A stretch of DNA of 64,000 nucleotides from Streptomyces sp. TRM68367 (GTDB lineage: Bacteria > Actinomycetota > Actinomycetes > Streptomycetales > Streptomycetaceae), in the NCBI RefSeq assembly GCF_014495685.1, contig NZ_JACTVI010000009.1:98873-162872 (forward strand). The letters run 5' to 3'. Both the position numbers and the translations under genes were made by a program. The notes beneath the pieces were generated by a model. It saw nothing but the letters and a program-made list of their open reading frames with translations. It had not been told where the DNA came from and searched no databases. Shown in pieces: positions 34,481 to 43,114 of this stretch; the first letter of the stretch is position 1; every line of letters begins with the position of its first letter.

Positions 34481-35398
34481 TCAGTCGCAGTCAGCCGCTG
34501 TCACCGGCCGGTCGTCTGCACGGATCGGTCCGGCGGGGAACCCCTCGTCGTCCAGCACGTCCGCGGTCGCGGAGATCTTGTACCCGCTGGAGGTGATCCG
34601 GCTTTTCTCGAAGCCCTGCCCCTTCCAGCCAAAGGTCTGGTCCTCGAAGTTCCCCGAGTCTATTACCTGCCATCTCTCGATGAAGAAGTTCGGCTGCGTG
34701 GTCACGGTGCGCATCTTTGGGACCCGCTCGAGGAAGCCCACGGTCTGCGGAGGTACCTGGATGTCGCGTGTCCTGCTCCGGCTCACCGACTGGCCGAAGG
34801 ACCAGGAGTTGGTCACCTCGGCTGAACCTCCGATCCCCAACACGTCCTTGATGATCGAGAAGTCGAAGCTCGCCCCCACGCTGACGCTGTGGGTGATCTC
34901 GCTGGAGTTGGCGATCCTGAGGGTGTGCCCTTCCGTTGTCTGTACCTTGTCGCCGCAGTTGGCGACGTCCTCGCCGACCTGGACCGGTTCGCCGTTGAAG
35001 TCCTCGGTGTCGCTTACGGGGTACTCGCAGTAACCTTGGAACCTGTGAGTTTTGGGATCGCTGTCCCGAAACTCGGGTCGCCCGACCCCGTCGAGTGTGT
35101 CCTCGACCAACTCGCCGGTCTCGTCGTCCATGAACCAGAAGCTGACGTCCCGAGAAGGCGTCGTGGAAGTGGGTCCGGGGCACAGCTTGGCCATCAGGGC
35201 GTCGGTGTCGAAGCTCTCGGCGTCCTTGAGCTGGAACGCCGGGGAGCCGTCCGGGGATTGCTGCAGGGCCGCCATCGCGGCCGGCACAGCCAGGACTCCT
35301 CCGGTCACGGCCATGGCCGCCCCCAGGCCAATGATGATCGTGCGCTTGCGCTTTGTGCCGCGGGCGTGCGTGTTGGAGCGGCGAAGCGATTCAGGCAT
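34481..35398 (-). CDS. Secreted protein with aerolysin/ETX-MTX2-like beta-strand pattern
   Basis: 305 residues from the ATG at 35398, with GGAGG 8 nt upstream. The N-terminus SLRRSNTHARGTKRKRTIII, then GLGAAMAVTGGVLAVPAAMA is a signal peptide or anchor. The middle has alternating Ser/Thr strands, HSVSVGASFDFSIIKDVLGI, GGSAEVTNSWSFGQSVSRSR and DIQVPPQTVGFLERVPKMRT. This closely recalls the membrane-inserting hairpin and flanking strands of aerolysin-type pore formers (the wSFG...S.S.t..i.VPP pattern). Six or so cysteines suggest disulphides. The family call is by eye, and a non-toxic secreted beta protein is the alternative. Confidence 0.55.
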   Translation of the reverse strand: MPESLRRSNTHARGTKRKRTIIIGLGAAMAVTGGVLAVPAAMAALQQSPDGSPAFQLKDAESFDTDALMAKLCPGPTSTTPSRDVSFWFMDDETGELVEDTLDGVGRPEFRDSDPKTHRFQGYCEYPVSDTEDFNGEPVQVGEDVANCGDKVQTTEGHTLRIANSSEITHSVSVGASFDFSIIKDVLGIGGSAEVTNSWSFGQSVSRSRTRDIQVPPQTVGFLERVPKMRTVTTQPNFFIERWQVIDSGNFEDQTFGWKGQGFEKSRITSSGYKISATADVLDDEGFPAGPIRADDRPVTAADCD

Positions 35399-35884
35399 GA
35401 CAAGTTCCTCCAACGAAAAATCGTGTTGGTTACTCACCCGGCGGTCGCCCATGCCGCCTGCGGTTGACGTGCGGCGGGGCGGGTCGCCAGGGCTGCGCGA
35501 CGCGCGCAGGGTCCCGGACGTCGAGGGGGTACCAGGACGTACCGGGACGGTGCCCGGCCAGGCGCAGGCGTCCGGTCTCGGTCAGGGGTGCATTACGGTA
35601 TGAGGGCCTTTCTGTCACCAGGTGGAGAATGTCGCAATCCACACCGGGCCAGAAGGGCCCTCACCCGTTTCAAGACCCTCAGACGAGACCTTTGGCGCTT
35701 TTCCTCGCCGTCGCCACGCTGCTGGGAGGCGCCGCCGTGGTGGCTCCCCAGCTTTGTTGACGGCCGGAAGGCCGTCCTCGAGGGCGAAGAAGGTGTTGGT
35801 GCTTTCCACGCGTCTTACTCCTTGGATTCGGCCTTGTTGATCTTGCTTGGATGGCCGTGTCGGCATCCATAGGAGGCATACGTC
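35399..35884. other. Non-coding junction region of the island
   Basis: 486 bp without a supported gene. TGAGGGCCTTTCTG (35601-35614) and CAGAAGGGCCCTCA (35650-35663) form an inverted repeat (13 of 14) that could be IS ends or a terminator. The 3' part leads into the IS701-like fragment. Confidence 0.45.
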
Positions 35885-36156
35885 ATTGAGGCTTCTATCA
35901 CTCAGTTGCCGGCCCTACTCCTTCGTCGCGGCCTGGAGACCGGGCGCACCTCGTGGACCGCCGTGCTGGACGCGATCCGCCTGGGGCCGGCCGACGACGC
36001 CACCGCGGTGACCGCCGCCCAGCTCCGTGACGTGGTCACCCGGCTCGTGCGGGCCGGGCAGTGGCAGCCGGGCGACGCGGACATCCTCGTTGTGATGGAC
36101 TCCGGTTACGACGTCACCCGCCTCGCCTACGTCCTGGCGGATCTGTCCGTCGAGCT
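35885..36156 (+). mobile_element. IS701-like transposase fragment
   Basis: One frame reads LLRRGLETGRTSWTAVLDAI, RLGPADDATAVTAAQLRDVV and GDADILVVMDSGYDVTRLAY. This is the segment around the first catalytic Asp (VVMDSGYD) of a common Streptomyces DDE transposase family. Both ends are missing. It stops at VLADLSVEL, directly abutting the truncated cas2, so this element or a deletion involving it removed the cas2 end. Confidence 0.7.
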
Positions 36157-36285
36157 GACTTCGAAGACGCTGTACTGGACGCGGGCGCCGTGGGCGGCGA
36201 GGAGGTCGGAGATGTCGCTGCGGCGGTCGTCGTCGGGGATGTCGTAGGTGATCAGGTACGTGTGGGGCACGGGAAGGGTTGTCAC
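36157..36285 (-). pseudogene. cas2: CRISPR-associated Cas2, truncated
   Basis: Starting at the GTG at 36285, which overlaps the cas1 stop codon, the frame gives VTTLPVPHTYLITYDIPDDD and RRSDISDLLAAHGARVQYSV then FEV. This is the Cas2 ferredoxin fold entry with the YLITYDI strand and conserved Asp, and RVQYSVFEV. About 40 residues remain of roughly 90. The break at about 36157 falls on the IS701-like fragment. The truncated product could not form a normal Cas2 dimer. Confidence 0.85.
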
Positions 36286-38055
36286 CTCCAGCCGATGGGG
36301 AGGTAGGCGGGCTCGCGGCCGGTGATGACGGCGGCGAGGTGGCGGGCCTGGACGGCGAGGGCCGTGCGGTAGGAGGTGCGGCGGCCGGCGTTGGGATGGT
36401 GGGCCAGGGTGAGCATGCGTTTCTCGTGCGCGGCGAGGAAGGCGCGCAGGGTGTCGCGGTCCATGCGGCAGCCGCGTCCGCCCTCCTCGTCGGTAGAGAA
36501 GCCGACCGGACTGATCTTCCCGCTCGTGCACAGCCGGATGACGGTGTGGTCGACGACGACTGGGCGGAACTCCTCGATCAGGTCCAGGGCGAGGGACGGG
36601 CGGCCCCGGTGGATCTCGTGCAGGAAGCCGACGGCCGGGTCGAGTCCGGCGAGTTCGGTGGCGGCGACCGCGTCGCGGGTCAGCAGGGTGTAGCCGAAGG
36701 AGAGCAGGGCGTTGACCGGGTCGGGCGGGGGTCTGCGGCGGCGGTGGGTGAAGGACCAGGCCGGGCCGAGGATCGTGCCGCAGGCGGTGAAGTAGTCGCG
36801 GGTGGCGGCACCCTCGTATCCCATGAGGGCGGCGGGCGAGGACGCGGTCGCGGCGTACGGCCAGCAGGCGGGCAGCGGCCGGTTCGATGTCGGAGAGCTT
36901 GCCCGCGCGGGCGGCACGGAGCAGGCAGGTGCGCATGTTGCTGATCTTCGCGGTGCCGAAGGCGCAGGCCAGTTCGAGGGCGGCGGAGTCCCTGGCGGCC
37001 AGGCGGTGCTGGGCGTGGCGCAGGGCGACATCGGTGCCGGCCGGGCCGGTGAGGCGGCCGAGGTACTCGCCGTCCTCCTCGGTGAGGACCAGGTCGATGC
37101 AGTGATCCAGGGCGCGGCGCAGGAACGGGCTGGTCAGAGTGACGGGAGCAGCGCAGCAATCTGCCGGATCCGGTTGTACGGCACCGACAGCAGCTGCTTG
37201 TCGCGGTGGACGACGCGCAGGCGCTGCCCCCTGGTGCGGAGGCTGGTGCCGGGCTCGGTGATGTAGAGGGTCGACTCCAGCGGGGACGGGCGTTCCTCGG
37301 TGCGCGGGCCGGAGCGGGCGGTGGTGGTCTTGCCGAGGACGTCCACACCCTCGTCGAAGCTCTCGATGCGGGACTTGGCCTCGTTCAACTCCAGGTCGAG
37401 GCGCCGCAGGGCGTCGGTGGCGAGGTCGAGAGCCTGTTCGCCCTGGTGGTGGGTGGTGACGGGGATGGCGAAGTCGTCGGAGTAGCGCAGGACGCGGTGA
37501 CTGTCGCGCAGCAGGTCACGGTCGAAGGCGTCGAGGTAGAGGTTCGTGAGCGGGCGAGAGCGAACTCCCTTGGTGCAGGCCCCGCCCGGAACGGATACGG
37601 CGGGCCGCAGGGCCCACACCGCGCCGGTTGACCAGATGCTGGATCAGCTGGCAGATCTCCGGGTCGGGGACGACCTCCCGTAACCGGTTCAGAGTGGGCC
37701 AGCGCGGTATCTGCTCGAAGCAGTCCTTGATGTCCGCCCGCAGCACCCAACGGGCGCCCTCGTCCCGGGCGGCGGCGAGGTCGTGCAGCGCGTCCTTGAC
37801 ACCGAGTCCCTTGCGGTAGGCGTAACTCCAGGGCAGCAGGACGGCGTCGACGTACTCGTCGATCACCTCCATCACGGCCCACTCGACTATGCGGTCTTCC
37901 ACGGCGGGCACCGCGAGCAGGCGGGTGCCGCCGGAGCGTTTACCGATCTCCATCGCGTAGACCGGCCCCGGTCGCCACTTGCCTGCCTTCAGCTCCCTCT
38001 TGCCAGGCGGCGAGGAGGGATGCCTCGGAGATGGCGCGGTGCAGGAGATCGCCCA
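36282..38055 (-). pseudogene. RT-Cas1 fusion gene, frameshifted (type III CRISPR adaptation)
   Basis: Read from an ATG at 38055 (MGDLLHRAISEASLLAAW). The reverse transcriptase follows: GGTRLLAVPAVEDRIVEWAV, LPWSYAYRKGLGVKDALHDL, VLRADIKDCFEQIP, GLHQGSSLSP, TNLYLDAFDRDLLRD and the catalytic RYSDDF. Then Cas1: STLYITEPGTSLRTRGQRLR, LLSVPYNRIRQI, LTSPFLRRALDHCIDLVL, ISNMRTCLLRAARAGKLSDI, ALMGYEGAATRDYF (catalytic Glu), GFLHEIHRGRPSLALDLIEE (catalytic His) and YLPIGWR. These pieces sit in different frames, with shifts near 38000, 37560, 37140 and 36840. The active-site residues themselves are intact, so inactivation looks recent, or the read has indel errors. Cas2 follows with overlapping codons. 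Confidence 0.88.
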
Positions 38056-38196
38056 TAGGGCCCGCCTTTCAAGAACCTTGACGTTCATCGAGCTGTGGAC
38101 CGTGGGTGCGGAACGGCTTGCGGCGCCCGCGGACGTGGGGTGGGCAAGGATTTCCGGTTGCAGGCTGCTCCGCCAACTGCGCGGCACCGGCTGCAG

Positions 38197-38300
38197 GTTC
38201 CTATGCCCTTCGACCGGGTGTCGTTCGGAAACGGTGACGAGATCGCCAGGTTCACCGTCGGAGCGTCTCTATGCCCTTCGACCGGGCGTCGTTAGGAAAC
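38197..38300 (+). CRISPR. Two-repeat CRISPR array remnant
   Basis: Two 36-nt repeats, 38197-38232 and 38265-38300, have the consensus GTYYCTATGCCCTTCGACCG then GGYGTCGTTMGGAAAC and differ at four positions. They flank a 32-nt spacer (38233-38264). The 3' end GGAAAC is typical of type III repeats, which gives a crRNA 5' handle on the + strand. It lies 141 bp upstream of the RT-cas1 start, where adaptation genes and arrays are usually neighbours. No third repeat was seen on either side. The repeat divergence suggests the array is inactive or degenerate. Confidence 0.82.
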
Positions 38301-38333
38301 ACCAAGCACTGACGAGAGAGGCCCTCGGCGTAG

Positions 38334-39085
38334 GTCCGCGACCGCGTGCGGTTCGCCCACCGGGTCATGCAGGCCCGGATGACGGAGGACGGTCGGCCGC
38401 ACGAGGACGTCTCCCTCTACGTCACCGCCCGCCACCGCGACGCCTACCAGCTCGGCGGTCTCCTCCGCGATCAGCGGCACGGCAATCTGAGTCTGATGAT
38501 GCAGTCCCGCCGGGCCGGCACCGGGATCGTCGAGGCCATGCGGCTGCACAGCGACCTCGCCGACCCGGCATCACCCGCGCAGAAGGAGCTGCTGCGCGAG
38601 GTGCTCGTACGGGACCCGGTGACCGAGGGGCCGGAGTGGGTGCCGTTCGAGCAGCCCGACGGGGTCACAGCCCGCCGGATCGCCCTTGTCCTGCCGCTGG
38701 CCGGGCACATCGTGGGCACCCGGGATAAGGCCCTCGCCGCCGCGCGCGACGGCCACCACCCGGAATACCGCTTCCCCTGCCAGGGCAGCCCCGACGACAT
38801 CGACCGCAACCGCTGCGCCGGAGCCCTCGTCTTCGCCACCAAGCCGGGCAACGTCCCGGACAGGCGGGAGGTCTACGAGGCGCTGATCCGGTACGTCAAC
38901 CAGCACTGGCAGGGGAAGATGACGGAGGTACTCGCGAGCCAGGGCGACCCGCTGCGCGGCTGGCTGTTCACCGACGGCCCCGAGGAGGTCGTGCTCGCCC
39001 TGGGCAACGGCTGGGGCGGCAGACCGACCTCGTGCCCCACCAGCGGCCCGCCCGGGAGGGCGAGAGAACGAGGGGAGCCCGATGA
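38334..39085 (+). pseudogene. Unrecognised CRISPR-locus gene, 5'-truncated and frameshifted
   Basis: Open from a stop at 38331. Coherent protein reads RPHEDVSLYVTARHRDAYQL, GLLRDQRHGNLSLMMQSRRA, RIALVLPLAGHIVGTRDKAL, RNRCAGALVFATKPGNVPDR and WLFTDGPEEVVLALGNGWGG. After about 39025 the frame must shift by one for the end LVPHQRPAREGERTRGAR and a stop that overlaps the next ATG (ATGA). It begins just 33 bp after the last repeat and lacks an obvious start. I do not recognise the family. The context suggests a type III effector or accessory protein such as the Csx19 group, which is unproven. Confidence 0.5.
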
Positions 39086-39404
39086 GTCACCGGAACAGCC
39101 AAGGCAAGCAGCGTGCCGACAACCGTACGACCGGCGGCAGACCTCCGAGGGGCACCGCCGGCCGCACCAGCGGCGGCAGCCGTACGGGCGGCGGCGCGCG
39201 CCCTGGTGACAACCGCGCCGATGACGACCGCGCCGATGTCTTCGTCAACCCTTACACCTTCGTCCCCTTCCCCTCCTTCCCCGACCCCGCCAACCGCGCC
39301 GCCATCCGTGACGCTCCCGCGGGACACGACCTGCTCTCCCTCGACCGGTACAGCGGCAGTGTCGAGGTCTAGCTGACGGCCCGCAGTCCGCTGCTGCTGC
39401 GCGG
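39082..39404 (+). pseudogene. Type III CRISPR RAMP (TIGR03986-like), truncated with in-frame TAG
   Basis: ATG at 39082. After a disordered Arg/Gly/Thr-rich leader it reads VFVNPYTFVPFPSFPDPANR, then DAPAGHDLLSLDRYSGSVEV, the start of TIGR03986-type RAMP proteins (NPYxFVPLP...GHDRL...YSG.ieV). The frame stops at TAG (39370-39372). The next codons still encode LTARSPLLLRG, the continuation of the first ferredoxin strand, so TAG is a nonsense mutation in a once longer gene. The remainder is replaced from about 39405 by a reverse-strand binding-protein fragment. Confidence 0.75.
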
Positions 39405-39697
39405 GATCACCGTGGAGGTGAAGTCCGGGCGGCTGTCACGGTCCATGAACTGGGTGAGGTGCTTGGCACCGCTGATCATCTCGTACGCCTTCTTCTGCAG
39501 CGGGGTGTACGAGGAGGTGTCGGCCTTGGTGGAGGCGGCGACGACGTTCGGGTCCGACCTGAGGTAGATCTCCTCGGCCTCCGGCGTGCCCAGGAACTCC
39601 AGGAGCTTGACGGCGCCCGCCTGGTTCTTCGGGGCCTTGCTGAGCATGAAGCCGTCGGTCGGTGCCTCGACGGTGTCCTGCCCGAACTGCGAGCCCG
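39405..39697 (-). pseudogene. Sugar ABC binding-protein fragment
   Basis: Reverse frame QFGQDTVEAPTDGFMLSKAP, KNQAGAVKLLEFLGTPEAEE, ADTSSYTPLQKKAYEMISGA and KHLTQFMDRDSRPDFTSTVI is the C-terminal lobe of a cluster-B solute-binding protein, about 98 residues of 420 or so. Beyond 39405 the frame runs into the RAMP remnant and stops at 39369. The CTAG at 39369-39372 supplies stop codons on both strands. No start or transporter genes follow, so it marks a recombination joint at the right edge of the CRISPR remnant. Confidence 0.8.
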
Positions 39698-39832
39698 CCT
39701 CCGGAGCCCCGCGAGACGCCGCCCCGCAAGCCACCGAGCCCCGCGCCACCGAAGACCCAACCGACCAGCCACTGGCACGACGGGCCGCCACGGGTGCAGA
39801 TCGGGAACTACTGAGTCGCGGGCGCGACCGGG

Positions 39833-40705
39833 CTACGTGAACAGGGACGCGGGCGGCGCAGGGGAGGCCACGGCCGCGAGGTCCGTCACGGGTACGGCGC
39901 CTCCGGTGAAGTCGGTGAGCGCCTTGCCGTGCTCGACCCGGGCGGGGTGCGGGTCGGAGGCGGCGCGGCGGGTCAGTTCGGCGACCGGGAGGGAGTGGTC
40001 GGCGGCCACGAGTACGGCGTTGCCGAAGCGCTTGCCGCGCAGGACGGCCGGGTCGGCGACCAGCGCGAGTTCGGTGAACCGGGCGGCGGCGGTGGCGATC
40101 TGGCCGCGCAGGTGGGCCAGCGGCGGTCCGTCGGCGAGGTTGGCGGCGTAGCAGCCACCGGGTGCGAGGGCGCGGCGGACCTCGTCGAGGAACTCGGTCG
40201 AGGTGAGGTGCGCGGGGGTGCGGGCGCCGCTGAACACGTCCGCGATGACGAGGTCGGCCCAGCCGTCGGGCACCTTGGCCAGGCCCTCGCGCGCGTCGGC
40301 CGACCGCACACGGATCCTGGTGTTCGGCGCCAACGGCAGTTCGCGGCGGACCAGTTGGACAAGGGTCGCGTCCCGTTCGACGACCTGCTGGGTGGAGCGG
40401 GGGCGGGTGGCGGCGACATAGCGGGCGAGCGTGAGGGCACCGCCGCCGAGGTGCACGGCGTGCAGGGGCTTGCCGGGCGGGGCGACGACGTCGATGACGT
40501 GTCCGAGGCGGCGCTGGTACTCGAACGACAGAAACGCCGGATCATCGAGATCCACATGCGACTGCGGTGCCCCGTCGATCAGCAGCGTCCACCCCCGAGC
40601 CCGCTCCCGATCAGGAATCAGCTCGGCAAGCCCACCATCGACCCGCTCGACAACAGCCTCAACCCCACCCTGCCGCCGCCGCCCGCCGCTCCTGGACTTT
40701 CCCAT
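39833..40705 (-). CDS. Spermidine-synthase-like methyltransferase-fold protein
   Basis: 290 residues from the ATG at 40705. Rossmann core: FLSFEYQRRLGHVIDVVAPP, KPLHAVHLGGGALTLARYVA, TQQVVERDATLVQLVRRELP, IRVRSADAREGLAKVPDGWA and DLVIADVFSGARTPAHLTST. Conserved spermidine-synthase-type spots are present (LGGGALT for GGGDGG; VIADVFSG for the aminopropyl Asp), although GGGDGG is altered. Such stand-alone homologues are common in Streptomyces and need not make polyamines. It resumes the intact chromosome to the right of the island. Confidence 0.78.
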   Translation of the reverse strand: MGKSRSGGRRRQGGVEAVVERVDGGLAELIPDRERARGWTLLIDGAPQSHVDLDDPAFLSFEYQRRLGHVIDVVAPPGKPLHAVHLGGGALTLARYVAATRPRSTQQVVERDATLVQLVRRELPLAPNTRIRVRSADAREGLAKVPDGWADLVIADVFSGARTPAHLTSTEFLDEVRRALAPGGCYAANLADGPPLAHLRGQIATAAARFTELALVADPAVLRGKRFGNAVLVAADHSLPVAELTRRAASDPHPARVEHGKALTDFTGGAVPVTDLAAVASPAPPASLFT

Positions 40706-40847
40706 GGGGGCATTGTCGCAAGCCCCAGACACTCAGGATCCCCGACGCGACACCGCCATGCCGCCGCAGCCGCGGGCAAGCGAAACCCGCCCCCGGCCAG
40801 CACCGGCCAGCGGTCACCCACCAGCCACGGTCACCCGCAAGCCGACC

Positions 40848-41282
40848 TCACCGGCAACTGTCCGCTGCCTCGATCATCCTCGCCGCCTCCCCCAGCGCCG
40901 CCCGCAACACCGCGGGGTCCGTCGCCGGGTCCACTTCCCCCGGCGGCAGCAGCCAGTCCGCCCCGTCCACCGGAGGTTCCGGCGCCAACGTGACCCCACG
41001 CCCGTCGGTCTCCGTACACGTACTGCCCGGCACGTCCCACGCCGCAGCCGTCCCCGGCGGCACGAGAAACGCCAGCGTCTCGCCACCGTCGTGCAGCACC
41101 GGCCCGACCCCCTCCCCGGTCCCCCGCCGCAGGATGTCGACCGCCTCCAGCCCCTGCCGCGCCGGAACCGTGACGACATCGCACCCACTGTCCCCGATCG
41201 GCACCGCACCACCCCCGGGGAACGGCGCGCGTCCCGACGGCGTTGCCGGCGTACGAGGATCGTTGCTCTGGCTGGTCACCAT
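40848..41282 (-). CDS. Small primase/polymerase-like family protein (paralogue of 49553)
   Basis: 144 residues from the ATG at 41282. DSGCDVVTVPARQGLEAVDI, LRRGTGEGVGPVLHDGGETL, AFLVPPGTAAAW, ADWLLPPGEVDP, PAVLRAALGEAARMIEAAD. The same series (DVVT.PA..G, G.GPV, L.F..PGTA) recurs in the protein encoded at 49553-50143, so both belong to one actinomycete family, related as far as I can tell to the N-terminal domain of bifunctional primase-polymerases. Catalytic acidic pairs are not evident. It faces away from the TPR regulator. Confidence 0.6.
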   Translation of the reverse strand: MVTSQSNDPRTPATPSGRAPFPGGGAVPIGDSGCDVVTVPARQGLEAVDILRRGTGEGVGPVLHDGGETLAFLVPPGTAAAWDVPGSTCTETDGRGVTLAPEPPVDGADWLLPPGEVDPATDPAVLRAALGEAARMIEAADSCR

Positions 41283-41543
41283 CCCGGCCTCCACCACGTC
41301 AACCTCCGGTCCACAGGGACCAACGCGTCACGGCGTCAACGGCTACGGCACAAGTCAGCCGCAAAGGATGGCATTTCATGGCAGATCACGCATGAGATAT
41401 CCGATTTGTTACCAAAACTCCGCGTGACGGATCCGGCACAGCAGGTACGTTCTTGCTCGCCGGAAACAGGATGCGACACGGCCAATGGGGACAACTCCGC
41501 CTGAATCCGGCATGGTTCGACGGTTCGCAGAGAGGACCCGGCC

Positions 41544-42986
41544 ATGGCGTCGTCAACGGTGCCCTCGTCCCACCCCGACCGGCCCCCACGGCCGAACCTC
41601 GTCTTCCGGCAACTGCGCGGACAGCGCTCGCCGGCCGAGTTCGCCGCGGCGGTACGACGGGCCGCGCGCGAGATCGGCGAGCGGGTCAGCTGTGACGCGC
41701 GCTACGTACACCGGGTCGAGGCGGGCGAGATCCGCTGCCCCAACTACGCGTACGAGCGGGTGTTCCTGCACATGTTCCCCGGTCGCACGCTCACCGACCT
41801 GGGGTTCGCGCCCCGCTCGTCGGTACGCGGACGCCGGGCGCACACCGCCGCGGACGCGCCGCCTCCGCACGGCCGGAGCCCGGCGCACGCGCCGGGTGAG
41901 ACCGGCGGGGCGGACGAGCCGTATGACACGCAGGACCCGTACCACACGCACGACAACTACGAGGAGAGCGACGTGCTGCGTCGCGCATTCATGACCGGCG
42001 GGGGCGCCACGGTGGCCGCCGCCTCGCTGGGCCCCCTGGGGCTCGCCCTGGACGCCTCGGCGGCCGAGCGCCCGGTGCGTCGCGTCGGGACGAGTCAGGC
42101 GGGCGCCCTCGAAGAAGCGGTCCGCAGGATCCGGCTGCTCGACGACCGGCACGGGGCGGACGGCCTGTACCGGCGCGCGGCGGCTCCGCTGCGCGCCGCG
42201 TACGCGCTGCTCGACGCCGGGGCAACCCGGCAGGCGACGGCGGACCGGCTCTACTCGGGCGCCGGTGAACTCGCCATCTCCGTGGGCTGGCTGGCGCACG
42301 ACTCGGGGCGCTTCGACGACGCGCGCTCCCATTACGCGGAGGCGCTGGCGACCGCGCGGATGACCGGTGACGCCGGGCTGGAGGCGCACGCCTTCTGCAA
42401 TACGGCGTTCCTCGCGCGGGACGCGGGGCGGCCGCGGGAGGCGGTGCGGGCGGCGCAGGCCGCACAGCGGGTCGCGCGTTCGCTGGGGTCCGCCCGTCTG
42501 ATGTCGCTGCTTGCGCTGCGGGAGGCGGGCGGCTGGGCGGGGCTCGCGGACCGGGTGGGCTGCGAGCAGGCGCTGGCCCGGGCGCAGGCCTTCTACGAGC
42601 GGGGCCGCTCGGAGGCCGACCCCGAGTGGATGAGCTTCTACGGCCGGGCCGAACTGGAGGGGCTGGAGGCGCAGTGCTGGTCGACGCTGGGTGACTGGTC
42701 GCGGGCGGCCGTGCACGCGGGGCGGGCCGCCGGTCTGCAGGATCCGCACTTCACGCGGAACATCGCGCTGTACACGGCGGAGCTGGCCGATGATCTGGCC
42801 CGGGGTGGGCGGCCGGACGAGGCGGCGGTGGCGGGGATGCGGGTGCTGGATTTTCTGGACGAGGTGCAGTCGTCGCGGGTGCAGGCGATGTTGGCGGGCA
42901 CCACGCGCGTGTTGCTGCCGCATCGGCGGGCGTCGGGCGTGTCGGAGTTCCTGGAGAGGTACGGGGCGCTGCCGCGGTCGGTGTGA
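41544..42986 (+). CDS. XRE-like/TPR regulator (NsdA-related)
   Basis: 480 residues. The N-terminal HTH-like part FRQLRGQRSPAEFAAAVRRA, then SCDARYVHRVEAGEIRCPNY and FPGRTLTDLGF is degenerate but retains the W/F-E-x-G turn (HRVEAGEI). Then a twin-Arg-like linker (LRRAFMTGGGATVAAASLGP), followed by TPR-like helices (DRLYSGAGELAISVGWLAHD, DARSHYAEALATARMTGDAG). The C-terminus GVSEFLERYGALPRSV is typical. NsdA-type proteins restrain differentiation and antibiotics in S. coelicolor. Acidic DTQDPYHTHDNYEESD sits between the domains. Confidence 0.75.
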   Translation: MASSTVPSSHPDRPPRPNLVFRQLRGQRSPAEFAAAVRRAAREIGERVSCDARYVHRVEAGEIRCPNYAYERVFLHMFPGRTLTDLGFAPRSSVRGRRAHTAADAPPPHGRSPAHAPGETGGADEPYDTQDPYHTHDNYEESDVLRRAFMTGGGATVAAASLGPLGLALDASAAERPVRRVGTSQAGALEEAVRRIRLLDDRHGADGLYRRAAAPLRAAYALLDAGATRQATADRLYSGAGELAISVGWLAHDSGRFDDARSHYAEALATARMTGDAGLEAHAFCNTAFLARDAGRPREAVRAAQAAQRVARSLGSARLMSLLALREAGGWAGLADRVGCEQALARAQAFYERGRSEADPEWMSFYGRAELEGLEAQCWSTLGDWSRAAVHAGRAAGLQDPHFTRNIALYTAELADDLARGGRPDEAAVAGMRVLDFLDEVQSSRVQAMLAGTTRVLLPHRRASGVSEFLERYGALPRSV

Positions 42987-43114
42987 CGCCGTCTGCGAGG
43001 TGACCGTCGGCTCGGTGCGGTTGCCTGGTGGGTGGCTGTTGGCTGGTGCCGTCCGGGGGTGGGTTCGCTCACCCGCACCTGCGGGTGCCGCTGCGCGTGC
43101 CCGCTGCTGCGCAG

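Noticed and set aside
35601..35663. Inverted repeat TGAGGGCCTTTCTG/CAGAAGGGCCCTCA as ends of an intact IS
   Set aside because: Only 35 bp lie between the arms and no transposase is inside, so it is left as a hairpin or IS scar.
37516..38187. Intact 223-residue gene covering the RT N-terminus
   Set aside because: The frame starts in unrelated sequence (upstream of the natural ATG at 38055) and leaves the RT motif order at 37560; it is one piece of the frameshifted RT-cas1 gene.
38160..38196. Possible third CRISPR repeat before 38197
   Set aside because: The sequence does not match the repeat core TATGCCCTTCGACCGGG; it is treated as leader or spacer remnant.
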